Both the position numbers and the translations under genes were made by a program. Below, piece after piece: positions 35,531 through 47,987 of a DNA stretch of 64,000 bases; position 1 is the stretch's first letter; every line of letters starts with the position of its first letter. The notes beneath the pieces were generated by a model. It did no database searches. It was not told the DNA's origin and saw nothing but the letters and a program-made list of their open reading frames with translations. Origin of the DNA: Pseudeuparius sepicola (Eukaryota > Arthropoda > Insecta > Coleoptera > Anthribidae); contig OY987299.1 of NCBI GenBank assembly GCA_963920635.1, forward strand, positions 21,344,901 through 21,408,900, given 5' to 3'.

Positions 35531-36120
35531 TCTAAGGCATCACCGTTAAGAATAATATTAACAATAAATTAAATAACAATTATATGAAAATTAAGTCAGT
35601 CAGTTACACAAAATTGAGCTACGCCCCTGAACTGTGACTAATTCTATAATATTTGCGAGTTCTTCCCCCTTACGTCGCACGCATTCTGCCGTAAGGAGGA
35701 CTATACCTACATTCGATTGAATTCGCGGAACACTGTCTCATTAGCTTCACGTCACAAACTAAATTGGAAACCGCGCGCGTTCTTCGAGCTGCTGTCCTTT
35801 GTGCATATTATCACATTAGAAACTTAACTATCAGGATAATTAAGGTTATATGTTTTGTATTCCCGCTAGCCGTAGCCCTTTTTCCATTTTGCATTATTTC
35901 GGTAAGAATTTGATTTAAACCGGTTTTATGATTGATAGGTATGTACAGGCAAGGTTAGTCCTATAAACTGACCTTGGGTACAGGTTTCTATGGACTTAGA
36001 TCTAAGTATGGATTTTGTTACAATAATTGGAAATTCGAAGACGCACCTATTGGGAAAAAAGAAAAGCATAAAAACCGAAACTCGAGTTTTCGGTGTACCC
36101 TTGAATTTGAAAGCCACGTG

Positions 36121-36850
36121 TATAGGGTGTCCCAGTTAAGAGATTACGAGTGATTATTTTGATAATTTTTAACATAAATAAATGATGGTTCAAGACTAAA
36201 CTTGTGTAGTTTTTTCCAATGAATTGGATGCTTCAAGGAAAAACAAGTGAATTTCAAAAAATCAAGATGGCGATTTTGTTGCATTTTTTATCGGTCTGGT
36301 AAAGTGGATAAAAAATCTGCACCGCACACTCGAAAATCACTTGCGGTTTAGACGGAAGTGTTGTTTTTTTTTTACTAAGACATTAAGAGCGGAGCGATTG
36401 TCTGGATGATTTTTAAGATAAATTGGTGGTTGAAACACCGAACTCGTTTAGTTTTTTCCAAGAAATTGAATCCCATTGAAAGAATAATGCAATTGAATTT
36501 CAAACAAAAAAGTTACCGTCAAATAACCGATTTTTTAAAAATATTAAGATGGCGGTTTAGTTGGAGCGGCGGCCATATTGAATTTAGTGTGATGTCACTA
36601 ACTTTATCGTTTTCTACTTTTCAAGCCCTTTCATTTGATAGGTACCGATATTAAGGGGGTTGACAAAAAATACATCCTCCGCCATCTTGGAGCGGCGGCC
36701 ATTTTGAAAGTATTACATTATTGGATATTGCATATTGTATTGTCACCGGAACTAAAGGTGTATGCAAAAATCAGCTCAATCGGATGTCAGGAAGTGGTTC
36801 TAATTCAGCTTGCAAGATTCGATCCACACTAACGGTGAAGTTAAATAAAA
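36121..36850. mobile_element. MITE fragments containing AAGATGGCG motifs
   Basis: AGGGTGTCCCAGTTAAGA at 36125 matches the terminus of the element at 60437-61026. AAGATGGCG (36264, 36546) and GGAGCGGCGGCCAT (36562, 36691) recur. Two overlapping old elements are likely; ends cannot be set. Confidence 0.45.
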
Positions 36851-37224
36851 GCTTGTAACATTAAACATGTGTTCTATACCAAATTAGAAAGTTGGAATAT
36901 GGCCATCGTATAAGGGACAAGCATAATAACTGAAACTTGAAGTAAATGATATACCACGTCATTTAATTCAACTTTTATTTGGGGAATTTAATCGTAAAAT
37001 AAAATTAAGCGAGCTGTCGACAAAAAGTGTTCGTATGTTTTTATAACTTAGTTGAAGCATAGAGGTTGTTGAGGATTCGGCATCAGGACGGATCCAAACC
37101 TCTAAAATAAATCAGTTTATCAATGTATAAAAAAAAACAATTTTGCCAAACCAGTGAATTCTACTTGTTTTCATACATTCTAGATAGCGCTCCTGCTTAG
37201 ACTTTTATAAAAAAGTAGGTAAGT

Positions 37225-38205
37225 ACCATTTCCCGAAATTTCACAATCAGCACTTCGGATAGGAAGAAAAATTTCTTTCAAATAAATTTCTCCAAAAAAT
37301 GCGTATATTTGTCAAGATAAAGGGTCTATACCAATAAGAATGATATAACTTCAATAACTTTACATATCCCCAGAGAAAAAAGTCCAGCGGTGTAAGGTCG
37401 CACGACCGTGGCGGCCAGTTGATATTACCATGTCGCGAAATTGTTCGCTCCTCAAAACGCTCTCCCATTGTGTCTCTGGCAGTGTGTGATGTAGCACCGT
37501 CCTGTTGAAACCACTTCTGTTCCAAGTCTCCAGCATCAGTTGCAGGCCAAAGAAAGTTTGTTATCGTCTCGCGATAGCGCTCTGCGTTGACTGTTACAGT
37601 ATGCCCATCTATGCGTCCTCAAAAAAGTATAGGGACTAATAATTCCGCCGGCATGCAAACCACACCATACTGTAACTTTCATTGGATGTAATGACCTCTC
37701 GACTAGTTTCTGAGGATTGTTCTCACACCAGTAGCGGCAATTTTGCATATTAACAACGCCATTAAGAAAAAAATGAGCCTCGTCGGAAAAGAGTATTTGT
37801 TTACCAAAATCGGCATTTCGTTCTAACTGCAAAAACGCCCAATCCGTAAACGTTCCCAGCAAACCATGGTCGGCAGGCTTGAGTTCTTGGGTTAGAACCA
37901 TCTTATATGGATACAGGCCCAAATCCTTCTTCAAATATGCGCCACGTTGACATCGGCGAAGGACCCAATTGGTGAGAACGGCGCACAACGGATACGCTTT
38001 CCCTTACAGCAGGGATATTTTCAGCACTCTTTGCAGTTATGTGTCTTGTCAGTGGCTTACTACCCAGGAGAGTGTAATCCCGTTCAAACTTTGCAACTAT
38101 GTGCGCCTGATAGCAAGCTCGGACAGAAGGCCGTCCACGTTGGCCAAAATCTTCTCGAAGAGCACGACAACAAGCTCTAACCGATCGCGCATTTTCGTAG
38201 TAGGT
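37225..38205 (-). pseudogene. Tc1/mariner (IS630)-family transposase, three-frame pseudogene
   Basis: From 38202 a 90-residue frame carries RALREDFGQRGRPSVRACYQ and IPAVRESVSVV, the DNA-binding and linker part. The second frame (about 37950-37536) gives KKDLGLYPYKM, ILFSDEAHFFLNG (first catalytic Asp) and VTVWCGLHAGGI. The third (37525-37247) gives WFQQDGATSHTA (second Asp) and WPPRSCDLTPLDFFLWG (third acidic residue, DD34D-like spacing not measured). At least two frameshifts and no intact C-terminus. Element ends not found. It encodes a nuclear cut-and-paste transposase. Confidence 0.85.
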
Positions 38206-38351
38206 ACCTTTGTACGATAACTAGACGTTACGATTCATGGTGAAATGTTGGAGTATACTAAGCACAAATGACGTTTGATTCGTGTTATGACATTTGACAC
38301 TATGTGACCTTCGAAAGTTCTATCACTCCTATTGGTAGACCCTTTTCCAAG

Positions 38352-39589
38352 CAGTGGCGGATTTACCAATGGGCGGCCGCCCGGGGCCCCCTTCATTTTG
38401 GGGGCCCCGAGCTTTGGCCTGCTCTGATTTCCGGCAGGGTTCGGCCCCTCAAATTTGGCCATAGTTAAGTTAGACCGTAGTGGACTAGAAGCGCCCTCTA
38501 TAGTATCTGGTAGCTCAAAACACAATAATGTCGAGGTACTCGAGACCCCGGAGATTTGAGATCTGAATTTGACATTTGAAGCGCATAGCGCCCTCACTCA
38601 AATTCTAGGTCTCAGGAGTCGCAGGTCTGTGACTGTTACTACTGTGTGAAAAAGTCCTGGCTATTGGCTATATCAAAAGTAAAAGTACCCACCACAAAAT
38701 ATATTTTGAGAAAAACTGTTTTAAGGTTTAGAGTTTCTGCATTCTCAGTAGTCGGATTTTTAGTAATCTACACCTTAGGTCTAAAAAGAAAACAAAATTG
38801 GAACAATCTTATTTTTTAGGGTTTTTAAGGAAAATACGGGATATAATTAAACATAATTATTTATGTAACAAGTAGATATAGCAACCATTTTACATTTTGG
38901 TTTATGATTTGGGAAACAGGTGAGTTTATTATTGTCAATAATTCAAAGGGAATTTTTTAGCGACACATTGCGTATAACGTTAATAACCCGCTCGGTATCC
39001 CACTTGTCATGACCTTGACAAATAATCGGGCGAGTCGCCAAAACATAGCGGTTATTATTGCAGGTATTGCGTTATTGGGTATGTTTGTCTGTGGAACGGA
39101 CCTCCTAAATAAGCTGGACTGCTATTGGTGCTTTCCCCCTCCAACAATTTTTGTCCGACCGTCAGAGGGCGCTTGGGCAGCCATGTTGTGCTGATTTATA
39201 GGGTTTTTGACAACAAAAACTTTTTGTTGGTATCATTTAGCTATAAGTCTTCTTCCTCTGTTTCAATTCACTTCAAATAAACCGCCAAATAATAGGCATA
39301 TTATTATGCAGAGCATATTTCTAATGTTGTATAGTGCCACCCATGAAATTTGCACTATACCGACACTGTATAATTGGTTTATGTTTCTATTTTGAGTTTA
39401 AAAGAAAATTTTATTTTTGTTGTTATTTTAAACTTTATTAAAAAAGTGTAAAATAGAATTGATGGTTCACTCTACCCCACCTTATAGATTGTCTTGCTCG
39501 TCGAATATTTTTCACGGGCGCCACATGACTATATAGAGCCCCTCATAAAAATAACGCCCGGGGCCCCAAACAGTCTAAATCCGCCTCTG
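38352..39589. mobile_element. non-autonomous hAT element 1
   Basis: Termini CAGTGGCGGATTTA and TAAATCCGCCTCTG, then GC-rich sub-terminal GCCCGGGGCCCC and GGGGCCCCGGGC. TTTCCAAG at 38344-38351 is repeated at 39590-39597, the 8-base duplication expected of hAT. No transposase was recognised inside. Confidence 0.9.
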
Positions 39590-39599
39590 TTTCCAAGTG

Positions 39600-40280
39600 G
39601 CCCTCCGTCAATAGACCCCCTGTATACCTACCGTTAAGGACACATCTCCAGACATTCCGGTAGATATAGCGCAAACAGAACTTCGAGATTTCCATTTGGA
39701 TCTAGATGTAAATCTGAAGGTCATTTGCAACGCAGAAGTCGCATCTTCGGACTGGTGACTAGACTTTAGTCTATCAGAGTTCATTTATTTGAATGTCAAC
39801 AATTTAATAAATACCCTTTGCGAGCTCGTTATTCCATATTTTCGCATGTCTTATGAACTGCCGAAGTCGTTACAAATATGAGACATCCTCCTACAGCCAC
39901 AAAAAAGCGGCGCGGCGGCGGAGCAAAATTCAATTACTTATTTTCTTGCGCTCCCACAGCGTTCGGTGCTCGAACGAGTCGTCACTCTGGAGAAAAGAAG
40001 GAAATAATAGGCACCTAACCGAGTTTTCCACCCTCTAGAACTTCATTTATACATCGGAGATTACGCTCATATTGGTATCTTATATCTTTCGCGTACTAAA
40101 ATTAAATTTTCAAAATGTTCTGTGCAAAGAAATTTCATCAACATGGTCATAGGTGGGTCACAAGACCATCCATAGATATCCCCCCCGCGAAATATTAAGC
40201 AAATCAATTAGTTTTTACTGTTTTTAGTTTGTGAACCTATTATTTTTTATATCCTTTTTAAATAGCAATCTCAAATGGCA
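39600..40280. other. interval downstream of the minus-strand gene
   Basis: No repeat or exon was recognised. A small GC-richer patch (39870-40000, GGCGCGGCGGCGGAGC) lies in it. On the minus strand this is beyond the poly(A) signal at 40281. Confidence 0.4.
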
Positions 40281-40286
40281 TTTATT
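40281..40286 (-). terminator. poly(A) signal AATAAA
   Basis: AATAAA on the minus strand lies 52 bases after the stop codon of the terminal exon at 40338, a normal spacing for a short 3' UTR. Confidence 0.6.
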
Positions 40287-40337
40287 GTAAGAATAGTATA
40301 CACAAGAGGGTTTTATGTCTATATTATAAAATTTCAG

Positions 40338-40566
40338 CTAATAATTTCTCTTAAGGATCACCTCAAGCTTTCTCTTCTGCTTCTCCGTCAGTTTGATGAT
40401 CTCGCTGGACCTGGCTGGTGTCACGATGGGGTTGCAAAACTCTCTATGGACTCTTACACCGTCCAGAGCGTTTGTCTGTAGCAGCTCGTGTTGTTTCACT
40501 TCTCTGGCGAACTGGGCTCTTTGTTTTGCCCCTGCTCTACGGTACCGTTGTCTGCAGACCACTCTG
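40338..40566 (-). CDS. terminal exon of a two-exon gene, unknown protein
   Basis: A good acceptor (CCCTTTCCTTTCAG) opens the exon at 40566. It stays open for 75 codons to a stop at 40338, and AATAAA follows. Codon composition is GC-richer than the surroundings. The peptide is basic and helical: a run with RRAGAKQRAQF, then VKQHELLQTNALDG, FCNPIVTPARS and EIIKLTEKQKRKLE, probably coiled-coil at the end. The first base completes a split codon. Joined to the exon at 52001-52215 (two bases left over) it gives TAC (Tyr) and an open 147-residue product; the alternative AG three bases later would give TAA. I do not recognise the family. Other exons could lie between. Confidence 0.6.
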
Positions 40567-41288
40567 CTGAAAGGAAAGGGTACCTACTCATCCAAAACTT
40601 TGAAATAGCAGATCATATAATCCGCCATAGAAACTATACAGAAACTTTACTAAATGAAACAGATTTGGCGTATCGGGATTTCCACATGGTAACCAGCGTT
40701 CCTAAAACTGGTCCTTATTACTCTGTAGAACAAAAACCACAAAAAAAACACCTTACTTTGTCGATTTACACAAATTTTTGCTAACCAATATAAAAAGAAC
40801 AGAGGAAATAACTTTTTTAGTTGGCCAAAACCTGCACTCACTATTAATTCTGACCCCCAACTTCGCCATCAGAAATTAAAAGAGTTATAAACTCACTAAA
40901 AAATTCAAACTCTTATGGGCACGACTTAATACCTACGAAGGTTGTAAAGTGGAATATAAACCATATCGCGAATCCATTATGGGAGATTTTCAATAGTTGT
41001 ATTAGGGAAGGTATTTTTCCGGATATTTTAAAAGTTGCCAAGGTGAATTGTCGTATGTAATATCACTAGTGCCGGAAATTTTATCGATATTTTTTTCGAA
41101 AGCGCTATTTTGCTTCGCTCTCGGGATTTTGTCAGAAAATAAAAGCCCAATTTGTACGAGTGGTTTTTCTAATGGACAAAATAAAGCTTGAGAATAAAAT
41201 TATCTAGAAAAATTTCCGGCACGAGTGGTATTTGTCGAGATTATTTCTCGAATACGATTTAATAATTTCTGTATTAATATTTTCTATA

Positions 41289-42454
41289 CAGGGTGTCCGG
41301 TAAGTATGGGGCTATCTCACAGGAGCAAGTAGGGGACGTCAAAATAATGCGATTGAGCTCAACAACTACGGATCAGATCTCAATAGTTACTGAAATACAG
41401 GGCGTTGTAACTCTTTTTTTCAAATTGAATTATGGCAATATCTCCCAAACTAATCAAGCTGTTGAACTGAAATTTGGCACTGCTGTGTTTTTGGCGATGG
41501 AGAATAAGCTGAAAATGTCAATTTCGCCGTATCTCACAGAGGGCGACACTTGCGCTGTTTTTGGCTCGTGCTTTTACTCGTAACTTTTTTGAGGTTATCT
41601 CTTTGGTCCTGCAGGTCTATTATTTTAGTGCATCTTTTTATTCTGCAAGAAAAAAGTACTCTTGTTTCATAACGATTAAATCAACCGTTTGCGTTGAAAT
41701 CGGCAAAATGTGCCCCAAAACACCTGTTGAGTTCAATATTCGACACTTAAAATTTTCACCTACCACTTTCAAATATTACAGATCAACTGTACATTCAAAA
41801 TGATGAAAAAAATGCCAAATGAGCAGTGGTCAAAACACCATTGGTTTTCTTGAAACAGCGTGTCAAAATTTTGTCAAATTCAATCCTTTCCATTTTGAAA
41901 GCGAATAATTTTTGGTACTTTGTTCATAGGGATTTTTTTTCACTTCAAATGGTACCGTTGATATGAAACACTTGAAAGCGGTAGGTGAAAATTTTATGTT
42001 TCGAATATTGAACTCAACAGGTGTTTTGGGGCACGTTTTGGCAATTTCAACGCAAACGGTTGACTTTATCGTTATGAAACAAGAGTACCTTTTTCTTGCA
42101 GAGTGAAAAGATGCACTAAAATGATAGACCTGCAGGACCAAAAACATAACCTCAAAAAAGTTACGAGTAAAAGCACGATCCAAAAACAGCGCAAGTGTCG
42201 CCCTCTGTGAGATACGGCGAAATTGACATTTTCAGCTTATTCTCCATCGCCAAAAACACAGCAGTGCCAAATTTCAGTTCAACAGCTTGATTAGTTTGGG
42301 AGATATTGCCATAATTCAATTTGAAAAAAAGAGTTACAACGCACTGTATCTCAGTAAGTATTGAGATCTGACCCGTAGTGGTAAAGCTCAATCGTAATAT
42401 TTTGACGTCCCCTACCTGCTCCTGTAAGATTGCCCCATACTTTCCGGACACCCG
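41289..42454. mobile_element. palindromic Tc1/mariner-type MITE nested in repeat X
   Basis: Ends CAGGGTGTCCGGTAAGTATG and near-complement, TA at 41287-41288 and 42455-42456. Arms of about 500 bases pair closely. The uninterrupted counterpart in repeat X copy 2 shows the empty site. Part of the family recurs at 59030-59420. Frames of 96-129 codons occur in both arms, mirrored. Confidence 0.85.
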
Positions 42455-42605
42455 TATGTTTACATTTCCAAAACGATTCATTTTGAACGAGTTTATTGAC
42501 AGCTTCGACTGTAGCGTTCGAGTAAACAAACATGACGCTTGGATATCCAAGGCAAATGCGATTATACCTATATCTTGTCAGCGTTGGTTTATTTTCTGAA
42601 TGTGT

Positions 42606-43875
42606 CAGGGGCGGATTTAGGGGGGGGGCGAAGGGGGTTTCGCCCCCCCGAACAAAGTCAAACTTTTTTGGTGGCGACTCCATAATAAACGAGAATTGAA
42701 AGTGAAATTTAAAATGTTAAGGTTGAGTTTAGATATGACGTTTAGAAACAACTTGAAGCTTCAAGCTTCCCGACAATCCCGACCCGACTCTCAATCTCAA
42801 TCGGTACTTGACCCGCGTTCACGATTCCGTCGATCCTACTCTATTCACTACTAGATGGCGCTCAGGCGCTCGCGAATAAAATATTACACAGAGTTTGTGT
42901 GTTTGTGTCGCGTGGTGGGTGGGTGGGTGTGGGTGCTAGCTACTGGATGTTTTCGTTTTGTGAGTGCTAGTGTAGTAATTATTGCATAATCAGCGTAATT
43001 GCTTAATATGAGTTCCAAGAGCAAGGAAAAACGAAAATTAGGCACGTTGGATAATTTTCTGAAACGTATGAAATCTGATGGTGGTGGTAGTAAGGTAAAA
43101 ATGGCTGTGTCCTGTGTCCAATGTTCCTAAAATTTGCAGGCGCTTAGCTTACTAGCTTTGTCATTGTTTTTCTACATTAGATGAACAAATCATAAATATG
43201 TCATGATGCATAATAAATTGACACAGAGCGCTTGCAATTTTTTGGAGCACCAGACACAACCATCACATCGATGTGATGGATAGGTATGATGGACAATTGA
43301 TGGTATGTTAAATAATAATAAATAACAATATTGTAGGAGGCAAGTGAAGTACAAATTTGTCAAAAAACTTTGAATGAAAACGCATCTTGCCTAACTGAAA
43401 CTGCTATCGAAACACTCATAAGCATAGACCACAACTTTTATCCTACCATAGCAAAATATTTAAAAATTTTAATAACCTTGCCAATATCAGTGGCTGGCTA
43501 CTGCTGAAAGAAGCTTTTCAACTTTGCGAAGAGTGAAAAATTGGACGCGTTCTCGTATGAAACAGGATCGTTTGGAAGGATTGGCTCTAATGCATATACA
43601 TAGGGACATTGACATTGATATTGAAAGGGTTATTGATAGATTTGCTAAGGACTCTAGAAGATTAAAATTTGTTTTATAATTTTAGTATTATTCTGTTTTT
43701 AGTTTTTATTTTATGTTTATGGACCAAAACCAAACTTACCTACTTATTTATTATTAGCATTTATTGCTAATTAAATAATTTTCACTTGAAAATCTTAATT
43801 CAAAATACACTTTCCATATTAAAACATTTTTTTTTATTATCGCCCCCCCTCAGAAAAATCCTAGATCCGCCCCTG
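42606..43875 (+). mobile_element. hAT element 2, internally deleted, with transposase ends
   Basis: Termini CAGGGGCGGATTTAG and CTAGATCCGCCCCTG; GAATGTGT at 42598-42605 is duplicated at 43876-43883. Copy 2 of repeat X (56.2 kb) shows the empty site. At 43008-43094 a first exon reads MSSKSKEKRKLGTLDNFLKR and ends at AAG|GTAAAA. At about 43370-43679 the hAT dimerisation region remains: NFYPTIAKYLKIL, then after a one-base shift AERSFSTLRRVKNWTRSRM, QDRLEGLALMHIHRDI and a stop at 43677. The catalytic middle is gone. The ends resemble the transposase group related to ZMYM and TTF-type zinc finger proteins. Confidence 0.9.
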
Positions 43876-44910
43876 GAATGTGTCATAAATTTAAACGGAG
43901 ACGGAGGTCCAATAACAAAAATTTAGCAATGTAAAAGTTATATAAATTCATTGATACAATGCTTATAGTACCGCAACATAATTTATAAGTTACATAATTT
44001 AGAACAGTGTGAAACACACAAACTTTAAGAAGTAGGTACGTGTTTGTATCCAACAGATTCGCGGTTGCTAAGCAACGAAGTGATAATTTGCACAAGTGCA
44101 ATTACCGCGATAATTTGCACAAGTGCAATTATCGCTAGCAGAGGCATGATTGGTTAAATTTTTATGGAAGGAGCTACCTTATTGGATGCAAGCAGTATGA
44201 GGGAAATAATCTTTTCAATTTCCCTATTGCCAGTCTTTTCAAAAAATTTCGAAAAACTGCTTGCAAATAGAATTACACATTTTCTGGAATCTAATAATAT
44301 TTTACATAACAGCCAGCATGGCTTTCGCGAACATACAAGCTACGTCAATAAGTATATATGAGAGTCTGATGGACGATGGCCGCAAAACGCTTGTGTCATT
44401 TATTGACTTGTCGAAGGCATTCGACTGCGTAGATGTTGTCCTTCTTGAAAAGATTGAGAGATGTGGTCTGCGTGGTCGATGCCTGGGAAATATTGAGATC
44501 CTATTTACAAAATAGGACACAATTTGTCGATTTTTTTAGTACCTTATCCGAAAAACTTGTTACTGAAATAGGTGTACCGTACCCCAAGGCAGTGTCTTGG
44601 GCCCCTTACTTTTTTCATATACACAAATGATGTTGGAAACGTAATATCAACTCTCTTTTGAGCATTTGCCGATGATATCTCAATTTTATGTATAGTTCTA
44701 AAAGTTTACAATCTGTGTCCAATAGTATGAATGATAAATCTGTTAACTGTTAACAATTATTTTGGCCAAAATAATCTGATATTGAATCAAGAGAAGACAG
44801 TTTGTATGCAGTTTCTTTCAGTCGGAACAAAGCAAGACCAAAGTGTACTTGTAAGACTAAACAACAGATCTTTAGTGCAAGTAAATGAATTTAAATTACT
44901 CGGTGTATAT

Positions 44911-45510
44911 GTTACGGCTAATACGAGAAATTAGCTAATTCGCGATTTCGCCGGCTAATTCGCGAATTAATCAATACAGTCGGTTAAAATGGGAAGAAAT
45001 TAATATATTTTAAGAATTTTCGCAAATTATCCGGTTAAAACGCGAATTGTGCAATATGATCGGTTATATCCGACAACACTTGGCTCTTTCGCGAATTAGC
45101 CGGATAATATGTTAAGCAATCAAGACTCTGACATTCATAAGCGTGCGTAGACATTGAAATGTAATTTTAATACATAAGTGTATTTTTATTCAACTGTTTT
45201 CTTATATTCATCATTGCCTAAATAAGCGGTATTGGCACTTTTTGTAACTGCAATTTTCAAAAATTCTTCATTAAAACGCGTTTTAAAGTTGTTTACACTT
45301 TCAATACCACCAGCCATGTTGACAGATGATGCTACACTGAATCAATAAAACGTTCTATATGGTTGCTCTTGGATAATTCGCGTTGTAACCTGTTTACGCT
45401 GGATAATACGCGAAACTAAGACACATTCGGGTTTTATCCTCGGCATCTGGCTAATTCGCGATTTAGCCGGCTAAATCGCGAATTAGCTAATTTCTCGTAT
45501 TAGCCGTAAC
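44911..45510. mobile_element. 600-base MITE rich in AATTCGCG
   Basis: Terminal repeats of about 45 bases start GTTACGGCTAATACGAGAAA and are nearly perfect. Variants of GGCTAATTCGCGA occur six or more times inside, in both orientations. It splits the LINE: an ATAT-type flank is present on both sides and the reading frame resumes directly after it (GVYV then FDSFLNWK). Confidence 0.85.
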
Positions 45511-46114
45511 ATATATATTTGACTCGTTTTTAAATTGGAAATGTCATGTAGGCGAGTTATGAAAAAATGCGCAAGCAGTTGCTCTGCAGGGTGTGTTGTT
45601 GTACTCCAAAAAAGAGCAGTTCGTTGCATGTTTGGTTTGAAGTTTGGGGAATCGTGTATAGACATCTTTGTACGTAACAATAGGTATTTAGCAACCTTTC
45701 GAAGTTTTCCACTTTGAACCCTTTTCGCAACTATGATACTCGTCACGGAGAAAATTTAAACTATAACTTACACAAGATGGAATTGTACAAGTCAAATCCT
45801 TATTATATTTATATAGGTGATATGTTATACAATAAATGGAACAATAAATTAAAAGCTATCAAGGGGTTTAAAAATTTAAAAAAAATGCTATGCAAACGAG
45901 GCTTTTATTCGGTGTCGGAATACTTAGAATTAGATGTTACTTCTGCGATAATTATTGTACACACCTAAATTTATATGAACACTGGAAGTACAATACATAA
46001 TGTCGCCTGTTCTGTATGACTTGTCCTATATCTTGGTTATGATCTATTGGACCAATAAAGTTGTTTATTTTTATATTTATTGTTTGATTTATTTAGTTTG
46101 TAGTGGTAGCGGTA

Positions 46115-47888
46115 TAGTAGGGGAGCCCAAGAGGGGATTTTGGGATTTACTCAAGCGCGGCAGATTAACATATGGGCGGATACCTTGCACCCTGTTGAGT
46201 ACCTCCACCATATCTAAGCCCTCTATATACAGGGCCGCGCGTGTAGGGCAGCCGATCAGAATAGTAAAAAAAATCGATAGATGGATACACTCGAGCGCGT
46301 CAGATTAAGATATGATGAGTTAATTACATGCTGAAAAGTGTGCATTTCAATAATCTGATGATTTGAGCGTGACGTAAGGGGATGGGAGGGCCACAAACTT
46401 GCAAAAAAAACGTTACCTCGACTTTCTCGAGCGCGGTCGAATATTTTTTTATTTTGAAGGAAATAATTCAAGGATAACGCGAAAAATATAATCTGCCGAT
46501 TTCCACAAGCCGAAGTAACAGAAATCGTCGATAAAGTTTAGCGCGTGCAGCTAGCTGCAGTGAAGCATGTATTCCCCACTCTGCGCCTCTCTCTCCCTTT
46601 CACTCTTTCTATCGCACCGTCCCCACATGCCAGCCATCACGCCATCACAGCTGATCACAGCACTCGTGGTATTTTTTGTACAGGGTTATTCAAACTCGAT
46701 GTCCCTGGTCTATTGTGGGCAAACGAAAAGAGAAAAAATATACCTGCTTCCGGGGTCTTAAATGGGACCGAACTAAGACTAAATTAAGATGAAATTAAGA
46801 ATATTTGACAAACGACGCCCTGAGTCGCGGCGCCCTTCGATTTTTTTTGTAATGAACGCACGTTTTTTATTTGATATTTGGATAGACCTGCTTTTTATCT
46901 ATAAGTTTTATTTTAGACGTTTTGTCAAATTTTGTTTCGTTTAAGATATATAGAGGTAATACAATATTTGAAAAGACAACGTTCAATAATCGTCAGATTA
47001 TGAATCACCACGACCGGGACATCAAGCTGAACCGTCTATATGAAAATCTGACGCGTTCGAGTATGTCAAAATGGCGATTTTTTTTGCATTTTAAAAAAGC
47101 CGTCACGAGCTGGCGTCACATCCGAATCGTCAGTCTATTGAATGGGAGCTTCTTTCGGGTTCACTTACAGCACGTACGTGGTGATTCAACATTTTGACCC
47201 ATAAAATGGCTTTTTTCGATCTGTAGCGAGCAACACGCATAATTTTAAACTTTTGGTCAATACAAATTTTAATCTAAGTAATGACCTACTAACATTTTGA
47301 TACAAAAATTATTTAAAAATATTTATCACAATGGCAGTTATTAGGCTTATTGCGCAAATGCTAATAATGGCCGTTGTGATCAATCTTTTTAAATAATTTT
47401 TGTATCAAAATGTGAGTAATTACCTAGATTAAAATTTGTATTGACCAAAAGTTTAAAATTATGCGTGTTACTCTCGACAGATCGAAAAAAGCCATTTTAT
47501 GGGTCAAAATGTTGAATCACCACGCACGTGCTGTACATTGAGCCTTAACATCCCTTCTGAATATCTGACGCGCTCGAGTAAATTTTTTTTCTTCCCATTT
47601 TTAACCCTTCCGTACGGCCGCCCCCACCATGCAACCCGGCAGATTAACATACCTACGTCATCGGAGACACGTGGGGCATATACACTATCAATATCTGACG
47701 CGCTCGAGTATCTCCATGTGACTATTTTTTTTACATTTGTGAAAGCCTGTAGACACTCCCCCCCCCCACCGGTGGAAGGGTATATATCATATAACCTTTT
47801 TTTCTTTCTACCATCTAATCTTCAAAATCCAATAGGTCCCCACGACGCTCGAGTAAATCCCCATTTAGCATCGTGGGCTCCCCTACTA
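46115..47888. mobile_element. TIR element carrying about eight CTCGAGCGCGTCAGATT motifs
   Basis: Ends TAGTAGGGGAGCCCA and complement, TA on both sides. The motif, with an XhoI site CTCGAG, occurs at about 46153, 46287, 46425 (left, one orientation) and 47043, 47555, 47685, 47843 (opposite orientation); a partial CGGCAGATTAACATA lies at 46160 and 47636. Such symmetrical sub-terminal repeats often bind transposase. No transposase was recognised. Superfamily unknown. Confidence 0.65.
47170..47535. repeat. near-perfect palindrome inside the preceding element
   Basis: GGTGATTCAACATTTTGACC (47178 onward) through AAAATTATTTAAAAA pairs with the right half (47390-47525) around a loop at about 47330-47380. 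Arms about 150 bases. Probably a separate nested MITE. Confidence 0.65.
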
Positions 47889-47987
47889 TAGAGCTTATTT
47901 ATATACAAGATATCTGAAAAATGCATTTACTTATTACACTATATCTACATGTGCTATATCTAATTATAATTAATTAACATTGCGCAT

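Larger units (their letters stand above)
41051..44211 (+). mobile_element. repeat family X, copy 1 (with MITE and hAT inside)
   Basis: Starting CGTATGTAATATCACTAGTG and ending GTATGAGGGAAATAATC, it matches 55877-56607 when the MITE at 41289-42454 and the hAT at 42606-43875 are taken out. It carries two TTGCACAAGTGCAA palindromes and an X-box 13-mer at 44064-44076. It interrupts the LINE. Its left end is shorter than in the other copies. Class unknown: no shared terminal inverted repeats were found. Confidence 0.65.
40861..46075 (+). pseudogene. Jockey/CR1-like non-LTR retrotransposon, shattered
   Basis: Pieces in order: 40861-41050 (PSEIKRVINSLKNSNSYGHD and IREGIFPDILKVAKV, start of the reverse transcriptase), 44216-44910 (ISLLPVFSK, FIDLSKAFDCVD, then AFADDISIL, the catalytic ADD), and 45511-45971 (VLQKRAVRCMFG, NYDTRHGENL, NPYYIYIGDMLYNKW, the usual C-terminal region). 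A 3' tail with AATAAA (about 46053) follows. Repeat X copy 1 sits between the first two pieces and has removed about 20 residues; a 600-base MITE sits between the last two. Several frameshifts. No endonuclease or ORF1 was seen, so it is 5'-truncated. Confidence 0.8.

Noticed and set aside
32953..35627. Possible hAT element with CAGGGGCGTA ends
   Set aside because: The ten-base ends match, but the flanking eight bases differ and the interior holds unrelated elements; probably two solo ends.
41293..42550. 96-129 codon frames in both arms of the palindromic MITE
   Set aside because: The two are mirror images from the inverted arms, with no transposase motif; they reflect the palindrome rather than a gene.
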